Of a stretch of DNA of 64,000 bases, positions 9,287 to 17,288 are shown in pieces. Each line of letters opens with the position of its first letter. Position 1 is the first letter of the stretch. The position numbers were made by a program, and so were the translations under genes. Below the pieces are notes generated by a model. That model saw nothing but the letters and a program-made list of their open reading frames with translations, was not told the DNA's origin and ran no database searches. The stretch spans positions 62,001 through 126,000 of the forward strand of contig JALHRD010000008.1 in NCBI GenBank assembly GCA_022841625.1. The letters run 5' to 3'. The DNA is from Xanthobacteraceae bacterium. Lineage in GTDB: Bacteria; Pseudomonadota; Alphaproteobacteria; Rhizobiales; Xanthobacteraceae.

Positions 9287-10264
9287 CTATTCCATTTTGA
9301 CGTTCGCGGCCTTGATGACCTTGTGCCAGCGATCGACCTCGCTCTGGAAGAACCGCGTCGTCTCCTGCGTGGTGCCGCCGACAATCACCGCCGACATGGC
9401 TTCCATGCGCTTCACCACCGCCGGATCGCGCAACGCCTCGTTGATGTCGGCATTGACCTTTGCGACGATCTGCTTCGGCGTGCCAGGCGGGGCGACCACG
9501 GCAAACCAAGCGAGCGCCTCAAACCCCGGCAGCGTTTCTGCGATTGTGGGAACATCCGGCAGCGCCGCCAATCGCTTGGATGTGGCAACGCCAAGCAGCC
9601 TGATCTTACCAGCCTGAACTTGCGACAGTGAGACGCCGAGATTGTCGAACATAACATTGGCGGTTCCACCCACGAGGTCGGTAAGCGCAGGCGCCGCGCC
9701 TCGATAGGGGACGTGCGTGAGCTTGACGCCCGCCATCATCTGGAACATTTCGGAAGTCAGGTGCGAGGTTGTACCGTTGCCTTGGGTCGCGGAGATCACC
9801 TTGCCGGGATTGGCCTTAGCATAGGCAATGACTTCCGCCGTGGATTTGGGCGGGAAGTCCAGACTGGTCAGCAATGCATTCGGCACCTGCCCCATCACGG
9901 CGATCGGTATGAAGCGCAGCGGGTCGAAACCGAGCTTAGGATAGAGATTGTGATTGATTACCAGAGGCGGCGGCGGAGCTGACAACAGCGTGTAGCCATC
10001 AGAATCCGACTTGTAGGCCGCCTCCGCCCCGACATTGCCACCGGCGCCGCTGCGGTTCTCGATCACGACCGGCTGCCCCCATTTGCGTGACAGATAGTCG
10101 GCCACCGCGCGCGGCATCGCGTCGGCGGTGCCACCAGCCGGGAACGGCACGATAATCTTGACCGAGCGACTGGGATATTCCTGGCCCAGCGTCGGCGTCG
10201 CGACCAAAACTGCCAAGACTGCCGCAATCGCGAACCGGCCGTCCAAATATGAATTATGCGCCAT
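9287..10264 (-). CDS. Bug/TctC-type periplasmic solute receptor
   Basis: The 325-residue receptor has a signal peptide ending TLGQ, then EYPSRSVKIIVPFPAGGTADAMPRAVADYL and IENRSGAGGNVGAEAAYKS, the two ligand-binding loops of the Bug family. It also has the conserved VPYRGAAPALTDLVGG motif near residue 175 and a typical C-terminus (VIKAANVKME). GGAGG precedes the ATG. It lies immediately upstream of the Rieske alpha gene on the same strand (25-base gap) and downstream of another Bug gene, so all are probably transcribed together. The likely ligand is an aromatic or dicarboxylic acid; this is inference from the neighbours. Confidence 0.92.
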   Translation of the reverse strand: MAHNSYLDGRFAIAAVLAVLVATPTLGQEYPSRSVKIIVPFPAGGTADAMPRAVADYLSRKWGQPVVIENRSGAGGNVGAEAAYKSDSDGYTLLSAPPPPLVINHNLYPKLGFDPLRFIPIAVMGQVPNALLTSLDFPPKSTAEVIAYAKANPGKVISATQGNGTTSHLTSEMFQMMAGVKLTHVPYRGAAPALTDLVGGTANVMFDNLGVSLSQVQAGKIRLLGVATSKRLAALPDVPTIAETLPGFEALAWFAVVAPPGTPKQIVAKVNADINEALRDPAVVKRMEAMSAVIVGGTTQETTRFFQSEVDRWHKVIKAANVKME

Positions 10265-10293
10265 CTCTCAACCTCCATCTCCGGACTTTGCGT

Positions 10294-11271
10294 TCAATCG
10301 ATAACGACATTCGCCGCGTTGATCACGGGCGACCAGTGCTGTGTGCTGGCCTCAATCATCTTTCGCATGTCGTCAGGCGAATTGCCGAGCGGTTCCGCCT
10401 CCAGCGAGATTATCCGCTGCCGCAACTCAGGGGTCCTGAAACCTTCGCCGATGGCATCGGAGAGCCGCTTGGCAATTGCCTTCGGCGTTCCAGGCGGCGC
10501 GGCAACCGCCATCCAGGTGTCGGCATAGACCCCAGGTAGCGTCTCCGCGATGGTTGCGACCTTTGCGTAGTTCGCGATCCGCTCCCGGCCGCCGGTCGCC
10601 AACAGCTTGAGTTTGCCGACATCGATGTTTTGCTTGTTCGCCAGGAGGTAGTCGGGAACCAGGTCGATGTTACCGGCGACCAGATCGTTCATTGCCGGCG
10701 CGCTGCCACGATATGGGATTTCCGTCATGCGGAACTTACCCCTCAACATCAGGAGTTCGCCGAGCAGATGTCCGGTATTGCCCTTGCCTTGATGTCCATA
10801 ATTGACCTTGCCGGGATTGGTCCGCGCGTAGTCGAGAAAACTCGGCAAGTCGTTCACCGGCAGCGTTGCGCGGGCAATCAAGATCAACGGGTATGCCGCC
10901 AATACACTAACCGGCTCCATCGCCCGCGTGTCGAGCGGTGACTTCGAGAACAACAGGTGCGCAACGGTGTACGACAACTGCGGAGCGCACAAGACCGTAT
11001 GACCGTCGGGCGCCGCACGGATCACCGCCTCAATCGCGACGCGACCGCCGGCGCCAACCGGGCGGTTCTCGATGACGATCTGCTGCTTGAGCGCGTTGCC
11101 GGCCCGCTCCGCGGCAAGCCGGCATAGGAGATCCGCGGTGCCCCCCGCAGGCAACGGCACGACCATGGTAATGGGGCGGCTCGGATAGCCGGCCTGATCC
11201 TGCGCATGGGACGGCGCCAATGCGGCGGCGCACACTACGATAGGTATGGCAAGAATAGGGGTTGTGTTCAT
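10294..11271 (-). CDS. Bug/TctC-type periplasmic solute receptor, first gene of oxygenase operon
   Basis: The 325-residue receptor carries a signal peptide ending SHAQ and the Bug loops ITMVVPLPAGGTADLLCRLAAERAG and IENRPVGAGGRVAIEAVIRA, plus IPYRGSAPAMNDLVAGNIDLVPDYLL. The start at 11271 is set by the GGAAGGGAT leader; an in-frame extension to 11358 lacks a signal-peptide logic. Its second loop has RPVGAGG where most relatives have RPGAGG, a one-residue insertion. It is the first gene of the run of five genes (three Bug receptors and two oxygenase subunits), with gaps of 29 bases or less between them. Confidence 0.9.
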   Translation of the reverse strand: MNTTPILAIPIVVCAAALAPSHAQDQAGYPSRPITMVVPLPAGGTADLLCRLAAERAGNALKQQIVIENRPVGAGGRVAIEAVIRAAPDGHTVLCAPQLSYTVAHLLFSKSPLDTRAMEPVSVLAAYPLILIARATLPVNDLPSFLDYARTNPGKVNYGHQGKGNTGHLLGELLMLRGKFRMTEIPYRGSAPAMNDLVAGNIDLVPDYLLANKQNIDVGKLKLLATGGRERIANYAKVATIAETLPGVYADTWMAVAAPPGTPKAIAKRLSDAIGEGFRTPELRQRIISLEAEPLGNSPDDMRKMIEASTQHWSPVINAANVVID

Positions 11272-11688
11272 TGTATCCCTTCCAACGATATCACCGATAC
11301 GTCCGCCGCGCGTGAATTGACTTGGGTCGCGACCACCTCCGGCAGGCACATATTTCACGTATAGCGCGCGAAAGCCTTTGCAACTACGAAGGAAATCACC
11401 ACGATGGCGCCCTCCAAGTTGTTGAGAATCATCGCACCTCGCCCTTAAAATGCAAGAAATGCAGGAAAAAATTGTTGATCGTCACCGCAATGTCATTCGA
11501 CACCGCCACCATAATCAACGACAATGAAGTTATTCTAGATGCGGCTTCAGTTGCGTTCCATACTGTCCCATTCGGCCATTCCCCGTAGGATGATGGACAA
11601 AACGCGAGCCGAAAACAACCGGTCGCCGAGACCTGCGTTGAGTGCGTCACAAAGCGATAGCGTATCGCAAGATGAGGCGAGGCCACTC
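11272..11688. other. divergent intergenic region
   Basis: This 417-base stretch separates the oxygenase/Bug operon (minus strand) from the small secreted protein gene at 11689 (plus strand), so it should hold both promoters. It is less GC-rich in its middle, with two near copies of ATGCA(A/G)GAA (AATGCAAGAA, AATGCAGGAA) around 11450. I find no convincing gene or stable terminator. Confidence 0.4.
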
Positions 11689-12060
11689 ATGATTAGCCGA
11701 TTTTTCCGTGCCGGTGTGCTTGCGTTCTTGTTTGTCGCGGCCTTGCCGGGCCATGCGTCCGCACAGCGGATGTTCGACGGTAACTGGAGTGTTTTGATCG
11801 TTACCCAGCGCGGCGATTGCGACCGCGCCTACCGCTATGGCATTGCAATCAGCGGCGGTCGCGTCATTTACGAAGGCGGTATCGTCAATTTCACCGGTCG
11901 CGTCGCGGCCAATGGCGCGGTCAATGTGCGCGTTACCGCCAGCAATGCCGCTGCCACCGGCAGCGGGCGCCTCACCCGCAACGCCGGCGAAGGGCGCTGG
12001 AGCGGCCGATCCGGCAACAGTCAGTGCGCGGGATACTGGACCGCGGAACGGCGCGGATAG
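11689..12060 (+). CDS. small secreted protein, paralogue of the 14019 gene
   Basis: The 123-residue product has a signal peptide ending GHASAQ, then a compact domain. The domain opens FDGNWSVLIVTQRGDCDRAYRYGIAISGGRV and closes TGSGRLTRNAGEGRWSG...CAGYWTAERRG. Two cysteines (CDRAYRY and CAGYW) probably form a disulfide. The same pattern recurs in the gene at 14019-14408, so the two are paralogues; similar small proteins are common in Bradyrhizobium-like genomes and have no assigned function. The start at 11689 follows GAGGCGAGG; an extension upstream to 11539 would place the signal peptide internally. Confidence 0.75.
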   Translation: MISRFFRAGVLAFLFVAALPGHASAQRMFDGNWSVLIVTQRGDCDRAYRYGIAISGGRVIYEGGIVNFTGRVAANGAVNVRVTASNAAATGSGRLTRNAGEGRWSGRSGNSQCAGYWTAERRG

Positions 12061-12263
12061 CACGCCCGAGAAATTTGGAACGTCCAGACTGGCTGCCATA
12101 GTCAGGCGGCCCTTATTTGCGGCATTGCGTTCGGGGCGGCGTTTGATTTGGCCCGCTCATCGCCTTGTGTTTTCGGCCAAAGACAATTACTTCGGCCTAG
12201 GCGCTCGCCATCATTCGTGTCTTGGGACCCAACCAAAACGCCTGATCTGACCGGAGACCTGCC

Positions 12264-13481
12264 GTGAACCGTGTCGCCAGCTTGGCCAAGGGCCTGATCT
12301 TTGTTTGTTTCTTGTCGTGGCCGACGCTTTCGGTTCTAACCCTCGATAGCTCCGCGCAAGCACAAGCGCAAAATACCAAGGCCAAATCCCCGCCGAAAGT
12401 CGCTCCGAAGGGACCGCCGCCGCGGATTCCTTTTACTGCCGACGATCAGGCCGCCGCAGTTGTTCCTGGGTTTCCGGACGCGCGGATCTGGGGCGACAGC
12501 GCCGAGGACTTCACCAAGGTTCTGCCATCCAGCAATGGCGCCTGGCTCGCAATGTCGGGCGGCGGCGCCGACGGTGCATTTGCCGCAGGCCTGCTCAACG
12601 GCTGGACCCAATCCGGCAAGCGGCCGGAATTCAGTGCCGTCACCGGCGCCAGCATCGGCGCCCTGCTCGCGCCTTACGCCTTTCTTGGATCCAAATTCGA
12701 CGAAGAACTACGCCAAGCCATCGTCTCGATTACCGGCGCCGATGTCTTCGAGGATCGACCAACCCACGAAAGTTTTCTCGACACTTGGCCGCTGCGGCGC
12801 CTCGTTGAGAAGCGCGTCACACCGGAACTTGTTGCCAACGTCGCCGCCGAGCATCGCAAAGGCCGACGTCTGTTGGTTGTGACCACCAATGCCGATGCCG
12901 GACGGCGCGTGGTCTGGAACATGGGCGCAATTGCCCAGAAAGGTGACGAGGCCGCTCTCAAATTATTCCGCGACGTTCTGATGGCCTCATCGGCGATCCC
13001 CGGGTTCTTCGCGCCGGTTCTCATCGACGCCGAAGCCAATGGCAAGAAGTTCCAGGAAATGCACATTGACGGCTCGGTCACGTCGCCGTTTTTTGCCGGC
13101 CCAGAGACAATGCTCGAACTCGACAGCAAGCTGCGTCTGCCGGCGACGGAACTCTACATCGTTCTCAATGGCCGCTTGGCGCACGACTTCTATCCGCCAG
13201 ATCGCACCACGGTCGCGATTCTTAGCCGATTGATCACCGTCGTGCTACGCGCCGGGTTGCGCGCCGAGTCGATGCTGTTCGCTGCCAATGCGCAACGCCT
13301 CGGCATTCCGATTTACGCCGCGCAGGTTGCCGATAGCTTCAACCACCCGGCCTACGGTCTGTTCGACGAAAAATACATGAACGCGCTGTATCAGCATGGC
13401 GTCGAACGCGCACGCAACGGCGCCGCATTTGAGCAGCTTGGACAAAAGGCTGCTCCCGAACTGCGCACCGGTAGTCCGTAA
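12264..13481 (+). CDS. patatin-like phospholipase, exported
   Basis: The 405-residue protein has a signal-like N-terminus, a Pro/Lys-rich linker (residues 38-56), then a patatin fold. The oxyanion loop GGGADG is at 99-104, the nucleophile elbow GASIG at 128-132 with Ser130, and the catalytic Asp in DGS at 269-271. This Ser-Asp dyad hydrolyses lipid acyl esters. The exported location suggests action on envelope or foreign lipids; type V-like patatins have a C-terminal barrel, which is absent here. The GTG start is supported by GGAG in the leader. It is a single gene, convergent with the small membrane protein at 13505. Confidence 0.88.
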   Translation: MNRVASLAKGLIFVCFLSWPTLSVLTLDSSAQAQAQNTKAKSPPKVAPKGPPPRIPFTADDQAAAVVPGFPDARIWGDSAEDFTKVLPSSNGAWLAMSGGGADGAFAAGLLNGWTQSGKRPEFSAVTGASIGALLAPYAFLGSKFDEELRQAIVSITGADVFEDRPTHESFLDTWPLRRLVEKRVTPELVANVAAEHRKGRRLLVVTTNADAGRRVVWNMGAIAQKGDEAALKLFRDVLMASSAIPGFFAPVLIDAEANGKKFQEMHIDGSVTSPFFAGPETMLELDSKLRLPATELYIVLNGRLAHDFYPPDRTTVAILSRLITVVLRAGLRAESMLFAANAQRLGIPIYAAQVADSFNHPAYGLFDEKYMNALYQHGVERARNGAAFEQLGQKAAPELRTGSP

Positions 13482-13504
13482 GATTTTGAAAGCTGCGGTC
13501 TCCG

Positions 13505-13702
13505 TTACGCTGGTGGCGTTGCCTTGGGCTCGGTCAGTTTGACCGACAGCTTCCAAGACAGCCCGGTCAGCACGAAGAAGACCGAAAAGAAAGCCAACAT
13601 ACTAACGTGTGTCGAGGCATAGTTGTCGACGAGCACGCCGACCCAAGCGGCAATAGCGGAACTGATGATAAAGGCGACAAGAAATGTGATCAGCAGGTTC
13701 AC
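13505..13702 (-). CDS. small two-span membrane protein
   Basis: The 65-residue product consists of two hydrophobic helices (ITFLVAFIISSAIAAWVGVLV and VSMLAFFSVFFVLTGLSWKLSV) joined by a short polar loop, and a charged tail with KLTEPKA. A clear AGGAG lies 6 bases before the GTG start, which supports a real gene. No family is recognised. It sits alone between the patatin and the second small secreted-protein gene. Confidence 0.6.
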   Translation of the reverse strand: MNLLITFLVAFIISSAIAAWVGVLVDNYASTHVSMLAFFSVFFVLTGLSWKLSVKLTEPKATPPA

Positions 13703-14018
13703 GGCAGTCTCCTGGCATCCAGCAGTGGAGCGATTGTCGGGGACCGCAGCCTAGATTGCAAACCGAAAATAAACCTACGCCACGGCCAGTGCGGTGGTTT
13801 TAAGATTTAAGTCCTCAAAGCTCCAGCAAAAACAGCGCAAGCCACTCATGGCGTTGAGGATTTGCAAACCATGATAATGGCGTCAACGGTCTTTGAACCT
13901 ATTTCTGCCATACAGCAACAAATAAGCGGGTAACGGAGAACGCAACCCTAAACCGGAAGACTTCAAAAGACCCCGCTTCAATCCGGCCAAAGCCGGCAAG
14001 ACAATAGGGATGGACGTC

Positions 14019-14408
14019 ATGGCCAATTCGCACAAGGACCTCCGCAATTTCACCATCGCCGGCGCACTCGCACTAACCCTTGCAGCGCTGGGCGGCATCG
14101 CTTCTCCGGCCACGTCCGCGCCTGGCTATGACGGTCTCTGGAGCGTCGTGATCGTCACCGAGCAGGGAACCTGCGACCGCGCTTATCGCTACCCGATCCG
14201 CATTTCCCGCGGCACCGTCATCAATGCCGGCGACAGCCCCGTCAACATTACTGGAAGGGTCGGCGACAATGGCGCCCTGACCGTCACCGTCAGCCATGGC
14301 AACCAGCGCGCCACCGGTTCGGGACGTTTGAGTGGCGGCAACGGCACCGGCTCCTGGCGCGGCGGCGAGTGCTCCGGCACCTGGCAGGCTGAGCGCCGCG
14401 GCGCCTGA
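14019..14408 (+). CDS. small secreted protein, paralogue of the 11689 gene
   Basis: The 129-residue product has a signal peptide ending ATSAPG and then the domain shared with the gene at 11689: YDGLWSVVIVTEQGTCDRAYRYPIRISRGTV, NITGRVGDNGALTVTVSHGNQRATGSGRLSG and a C-terminal ECSGTWQAERRG. The conserved pair of cysteines is kept. The copies differ at many positions and are 2 kb apart with two unrelated genes between them, so the duplication is old. A stem of GCCCCGCC / GGCGGGGC lies 28 bases after the stop (14436-14463), but it has no U-tract, so it is only a possible terminator. An ATG three codons earlier at 14010 is also possible. Confidence 0.75.
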   Translation: MANSHKDLRNFTIAGALALTLAALGGIASPATSAPGYDGLWSVVIVTEQGTCDRAYRYPIRISRGTVINAGDSPVNITGRVGDNGALTVTVSHGNQRATGSGRLSGGNGTGSWRGGECSGTWQAERRGA

Positions 14409-14537
14409 CGCTCCCACCTCTGCGATTTCCATTCGGCCCCGCCTTGCCCACAGCAGGCGGGGCTAAACTGCATTCCGCGCTTGCCCGCCGGTGGCTACCC
14501 CCGTAGACAGACCGCATCCGCCGCTCAAAAGCCCGCT

Positions 14538-14993
14538 ATGAACGCGCCGATCCGCGAATTGCACCGCACCGAAATGCCGCGCACCCTGGTCATGCTCACC
14601 GCCATGGCCTGCGGGATGCTGGCCGCGATCGCGGCCCAGATTGTGCTTGCCCGCCGGGGCATTGAACTGGCCGGCGTTTGGCGCGAACTGTCGCCCACTC
14701 GGGGTAGCCAGCTGAGGGCGGCCAGTCCCTGGTGGATCATGTCGGGGGCAAGCTTTCTGGTGGGCGCCATGGTTGCCGCCGCGTTGAGCCGATTTCCCCT
14801 GCCTTGGTTGCGGTTCCGACTGCTGCGCTGGATTGCCAGCGCTGCCGTGGTCGCCGCGCTTGCCTCTGTCGGACATTCGGCCGCGCTAAAGGCCGGCACC
14901 GCTATCGGCATTCATGTGGCGGCGAGCTTTGTGGCCATCGGCGCGGCCGGACTCACCGCATTGTTTGGCGCCTATTTTGCCGCCAAGCGATAA
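14538..14993 (+). CDS. hypothetical integral membrane protein
   Basis: The 151-residue product has four hydrophobic segments: about residues 18-38 (VMLTAMACGMLAAIAAQIVLA), 68-86 (SGASFLVGAMVAAALSRF), 98-116 (IASAAVVAALASVGHSAAL) and 124-145 (HVAASFVAIGAAGLTALFGAYF). I do not recognise a family. The start at 14538 removes a hydrophilic 19-residue extension with no ribosome site. It follows the 14019 gene on the same strand, 129 bases away. Confidence 0.55.
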   Translation: MNAPIRELHRTEMPRTLVMLTAMACGMLAAIAAQIVLARRGIELAGVWRELSPTRGSQLRAASPWWIMSGASFLVGAMVAAALSRFPLPWLRFRLLRWIASAAVVAALASVGHSAALKAGTAIGIHVAASFVAIGAAGLTALFGAYFAAKR

Positions 14994-15206
14994 CTGCCGG
15001 CACATTCCCGATCGGGACGCACCGGCCTATGCATGTCGATGGCAATCGGCTTAACCAACGCACCCGAATTGCGCTCGGCTCGCGAACAGCGCCGCGCGGC
15101 GCATTTGCAAGAGCGCGCCATGATGCGGCTCAACGACCCGCGGTTCGAAGATTGCGTGCCTTACAATAGCCGATCCCGGGCGCCAGTTGAAGAAATCCGT
15201 CTCGCT

Positions 15207-15426
15207 AAAATGAGAAGAGCTGCCCGTTACCGAGCAGCCCTTCCATTGTCAGGCCGTGGTCCGGCCCCTCATCACTTTGAGGTGACACCAAGCGTCAAAC
15301 AGATACCCCGCAAATACCGAGGATCCAGAGTGCCGGCGACCGCGGCGAAAGACAATGAGACACTGGATCACCTCCTTTCAGTTGTTAACGACGCCCGCAA
15401 TGTAAGGGTGATTCCTCGAATGTCAA
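15207..15426 (-). ncRNA. predicted minus-strand RNA unit with extended Shine-Dalgarno
   Basis: A complete transcription unit is readable on the minus strand. It has a TTGACA box at 15426-15421, 16 bases, then TACATT at 15404-15399, giving a start near 15392. It ends at a terminator at 15240-15217, with a 10-base-pair stem containing two G-U pairs, a GUAA tetraloop, and the tail TTCTCATTTT. The RNA would be about 185 nt. Its 5' part has 17 bases (15379-15363) that are the exact complement of the canonical 3' end of 16S rRNA, including AAAGGAGGTGATCC. This is followed by a GTG at 15363 and a 22-codon frame ending at 15295. A later TCACCTC (15285-15279) can pair with the GAGGTGA of that site. 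It could be a regulatory RNA or a leader-peptide mRNA. Confidence 0.55.
15295..15363 (-). CDS. possible 22-residue peptide behind extended SD
   Basis: This frame starts with GTG seven bases after AGGAGG and reads VSHCLSPRSPALWILGICGV plus two residues before TGA. The ribosome site is as strong as one can be, and the frame is intact, but the peptide has no recognised relatives that I can name and may be incidental to a structured RNA. It contains two cysteines and a hydrophobic WILGI stretch. Confidence 0.35.
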   Translation of the reverse strand: MSHCLSPRSPALWILGICGVSV

Positions 15427-15523
15427 AGCGACCCATGCCGCGCCGGTGCCAAGGAATTCCCAGCGAATAGAAGCTTACGGCTTCCACGACATTTTTTCGG
15501 TTTCTTCCGGGCCGCCCGCCGCG

Positions 15524-15596
15524 CTAGTGTCCCTCGGTTCCGAAGTTCGTAAGGTACTGCGGCGCGCTCAAATGCGAATTTCGGAATCGCCGCACA
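15524..15596. repeat. imperfect palindromic intergenic repeat
   Basis: The arm GGTTCCGAAGTTCG is followed about 30 bases later by the near complement CGAATTTCGGAATC. The outer flank AGTGTCC is also shared with the second copy at 34914-34982, which has the arms GGTTCCGAAGTTCGT and ACGAACTTCGGAATC. Two copies 19 kb apart, both between genes, identify a dispersed REP-like element. It lies just upstream of the rhodanese gene and may add structure to its leader. Confidence 0.6.
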
Positions 15597-15627
15597 CGGG
15601 TAGCAGTCCCAACACTGGAGTTTCGTG

Positions 15628-16005
15628 ATGATCAGCTACAAGGACATGATCGCCGCCGCCGACGCACTGGTGCCGCGGCTCAATCCGGCACAGGCCAAGG
15701 ACATGATTGCCGCCGGCAACGTGCTCGTCGTCGATATTCGCGACGGACTGGAGATCCAACAAACCGGCAAGCTCTGCTGCGCCGTCCATATCGCGCGCGG
15801 ATCGCTCGAAGGCCGCGCCGATCCGACCTCACCCACTTATAACCCTGACTTCAAGCCCGACCGTGCCGTGATCGTGCACTGCGCCGGCGGCGGCCGCGCC
15901 GCGCTCGCCGGCAAGACGCTGCGCGAGATGGGCTACACCAAAGTATTCAACGCTGGCGGGTTCAAGGATTTGGCCGAGGCAGGCATCGCGGTGGAGAAGG
16001 GCTGA
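15628..16005 (+). CDS. rhodanese-like domain protein
   Basis: The 125-residue single rhodanese domain has DIRDGLEIQQTGKL (the cdc25/rhodanese CH2-like block) and the active-site loop HCAGGGRAALAGKTL around residue 88. The Cys in this loop would carry the persulfide in sulfur transfer. The six-residue loop CAGGGR fits sulfurtransferases rather than phosphatases. A GTG one codon upstream is an alternative start; GGAG is 7 bases before it. It converges on the VWA gene with a gap of seven bases. Confidence 0.85.
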   Translation: MISYKDMIAAADALVPRLNPAQAKDMIAAGNVLVVDIRDGLEIQQTGKLCCAVHIARGSLEGRADPTSPTYNPDFKPDRAVIVHCAGGGRAALAGKTLREMGYTKVFNAGGFKDLAEAGIAVEKG

Positions 16006-16012
16006 GAAGCCG

Positions 16013-17188
16013 CTACCTCACGAGTTCCCTCATCGCCTGATCGAGGCCATCGAGCGTGAGCGGATACATTCGGCCGCCCAGCAATTGCTGCATCATGCGG
16101 ATCGACTGGGTGTAACCCCACTCACCCTCCGGCACCGGGTTGAGCCACACGCAGGCCGGATAGGTGCGCGTCAAACGCTCCATCCAAACGTGGCCGGCCT
16201 CCTCATTGAAGTGCTCGACCGAGCCGCCGGGCGCCGCAATCTCGTAGGGCGACATCGACGCGTCGCCCACGAAGATCACTTTGTAATCGTGTGGGAAGGT
16301 GTGCAGCACATCCCAGGTCGGCGTGGCGTCCTCAAAGCGGCGGCGGTTCTGCTTCCACAGCTTCTCGTAGAGACAATTGTGGAAATAGAAATGCTCCATA
16401 TGCTTGAACTCGGAGCGCGCCGCCGAGAACAATTCCTCGGTCGCCTTGATGTGCCAATCCATCGAGCCGCCGATGTCGAAGAACAACAGCACCTTCACCG
16501 CATTGTGGCGCTCCGGCCGCATCAGGATGTCGAGATAGCCCTTATGCGCGGTGCCTTTGATGGTGCCGTCGAGATCGAGTTCCTCGGGCGCGCCGGTGCG
16601 CGCGAATTTTCGCAAGCGCCGCAGCGCCACTTTGATGTTTCGGGTGCCGAGCTCGACGTCGCCATCGAGATCCTTGAACTCGCGCCGGTCCCAGACCTTC
16701 ACCGCGCGCCGATGCCGGCTTTCGTCCTGGCCGATGCGCACGCCCTCCGGATTGTAGCCATAGGCCCCGAATGGCGACGTGCCGGCCGTCCCGATCCACT
16801 TTGAACCGCCCTGGTGGCGGCCCCTTTGTTCTTTCAAGCGCTCGCGCAGCGTTTCGAGCAGTTTGTCGAGTCCGCCAAGCGCCTCGACCAGCTTTTTTTC
16901 TTCATCGGTGAGATATTTCTCGGCGAGCTTCTTCAACCACTCCGACGGAATTTCGACCGTGAGCGCATCCGAAACCATGTCGAAACCCTTGAAGACATGG
17001 CCGAATACCCGGTCGAACTTGTCGAGGTTGCGCTCGTCCTTCACCAGCGCCGTTCGTGCGAGATAGTAGAAATCCTCCACCCGCCGGCCGGCGATGTCAG
17101 CATTCATCGCCTCCATCAGCGTGAGATATTCACGCAGCGACACCGGCACGCCGGCGGATTTCAGTTCGTGAAAGAAAGTGACAAACAT
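16013..17188 (-). CDS. VWA-domain protein (CoxE-like), MoxR partner type
   Basis: The 391-residue protein has an N-terminal helical region beginning FFHELKSAGVPVSLREYLTLMEAM, typical of CoxE/YehP-type VWA proteins. The C-terminal VWA fold has a MIDAS motif at 238-242, DIGGS, in place of the canonical DxSxS. A later VGDASMSPYE fits the second MIDAS loop. Such proteins act with MoxR ATPases to remodel or insert metal into a client. The expected MoxR gene is not adjacent, but one lies at 1697-2542. Charged linker residues 115-130 (ERLKEQRGRHQGG) separate the two parts. Confidence 0.85.
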   Translation of the reverse strand: MFVTFFHELKSAGVPVSLREYLTLMEAMNADIAGRRVEDFYYLARTALVKDERNLDKFDRVFGHVFKGFDMVSDALTVEIPSEWLKKLAEKYLTDEEKKLVEALGGLDKLLETLRERLKEQRGRHQGGSKWIGTAGTSPFGAYGYNPEGVRIGQDESRHRRAVKVWDRREFKDLDGDVELGTRNIKVALRRLRKFARTGAPEELDLDGTIKGTAHKGYLDILMRPERHNAVKVLLFFDIGGSMDWHIKATEELFSAARSEFKHMEHFYFHNCLYEKLWKQNRRRFEDATPTWDVLHTFPHDYKVIFVGDASMSPYEIAAPGGSVEHFNEEAGHVWMERLTRTYPACVWLNPVPEGEWGYTQSIRMMQQLLGGRMYPLTLDGLDQAMRELVR

Positions 17189-17288
17189 GGCTGACCCTTC
17201 GATCCTACATTAGCATAAGCATATAGTCGCAATAACAGCGCCCCGATCGCCCTTCCCTCCACGCCACAGAAATGTTGAATCTTATCCC

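Noticed and set aside
15363-15379. Match to the 16S rRNA 3' end on the plus strand
   Set aside because: Only 17 bases match and the flanks are unrelated to rRNA. It makes better sense as an extended SD on the minus strand than as an rRNA fragment.
15033-15470. A 145-codon plus-strand frame
   Set aside because: It has no ribosome site or recognisable domain and runs opposite to the well-formed promoter, SD and terminator on the minus strand.
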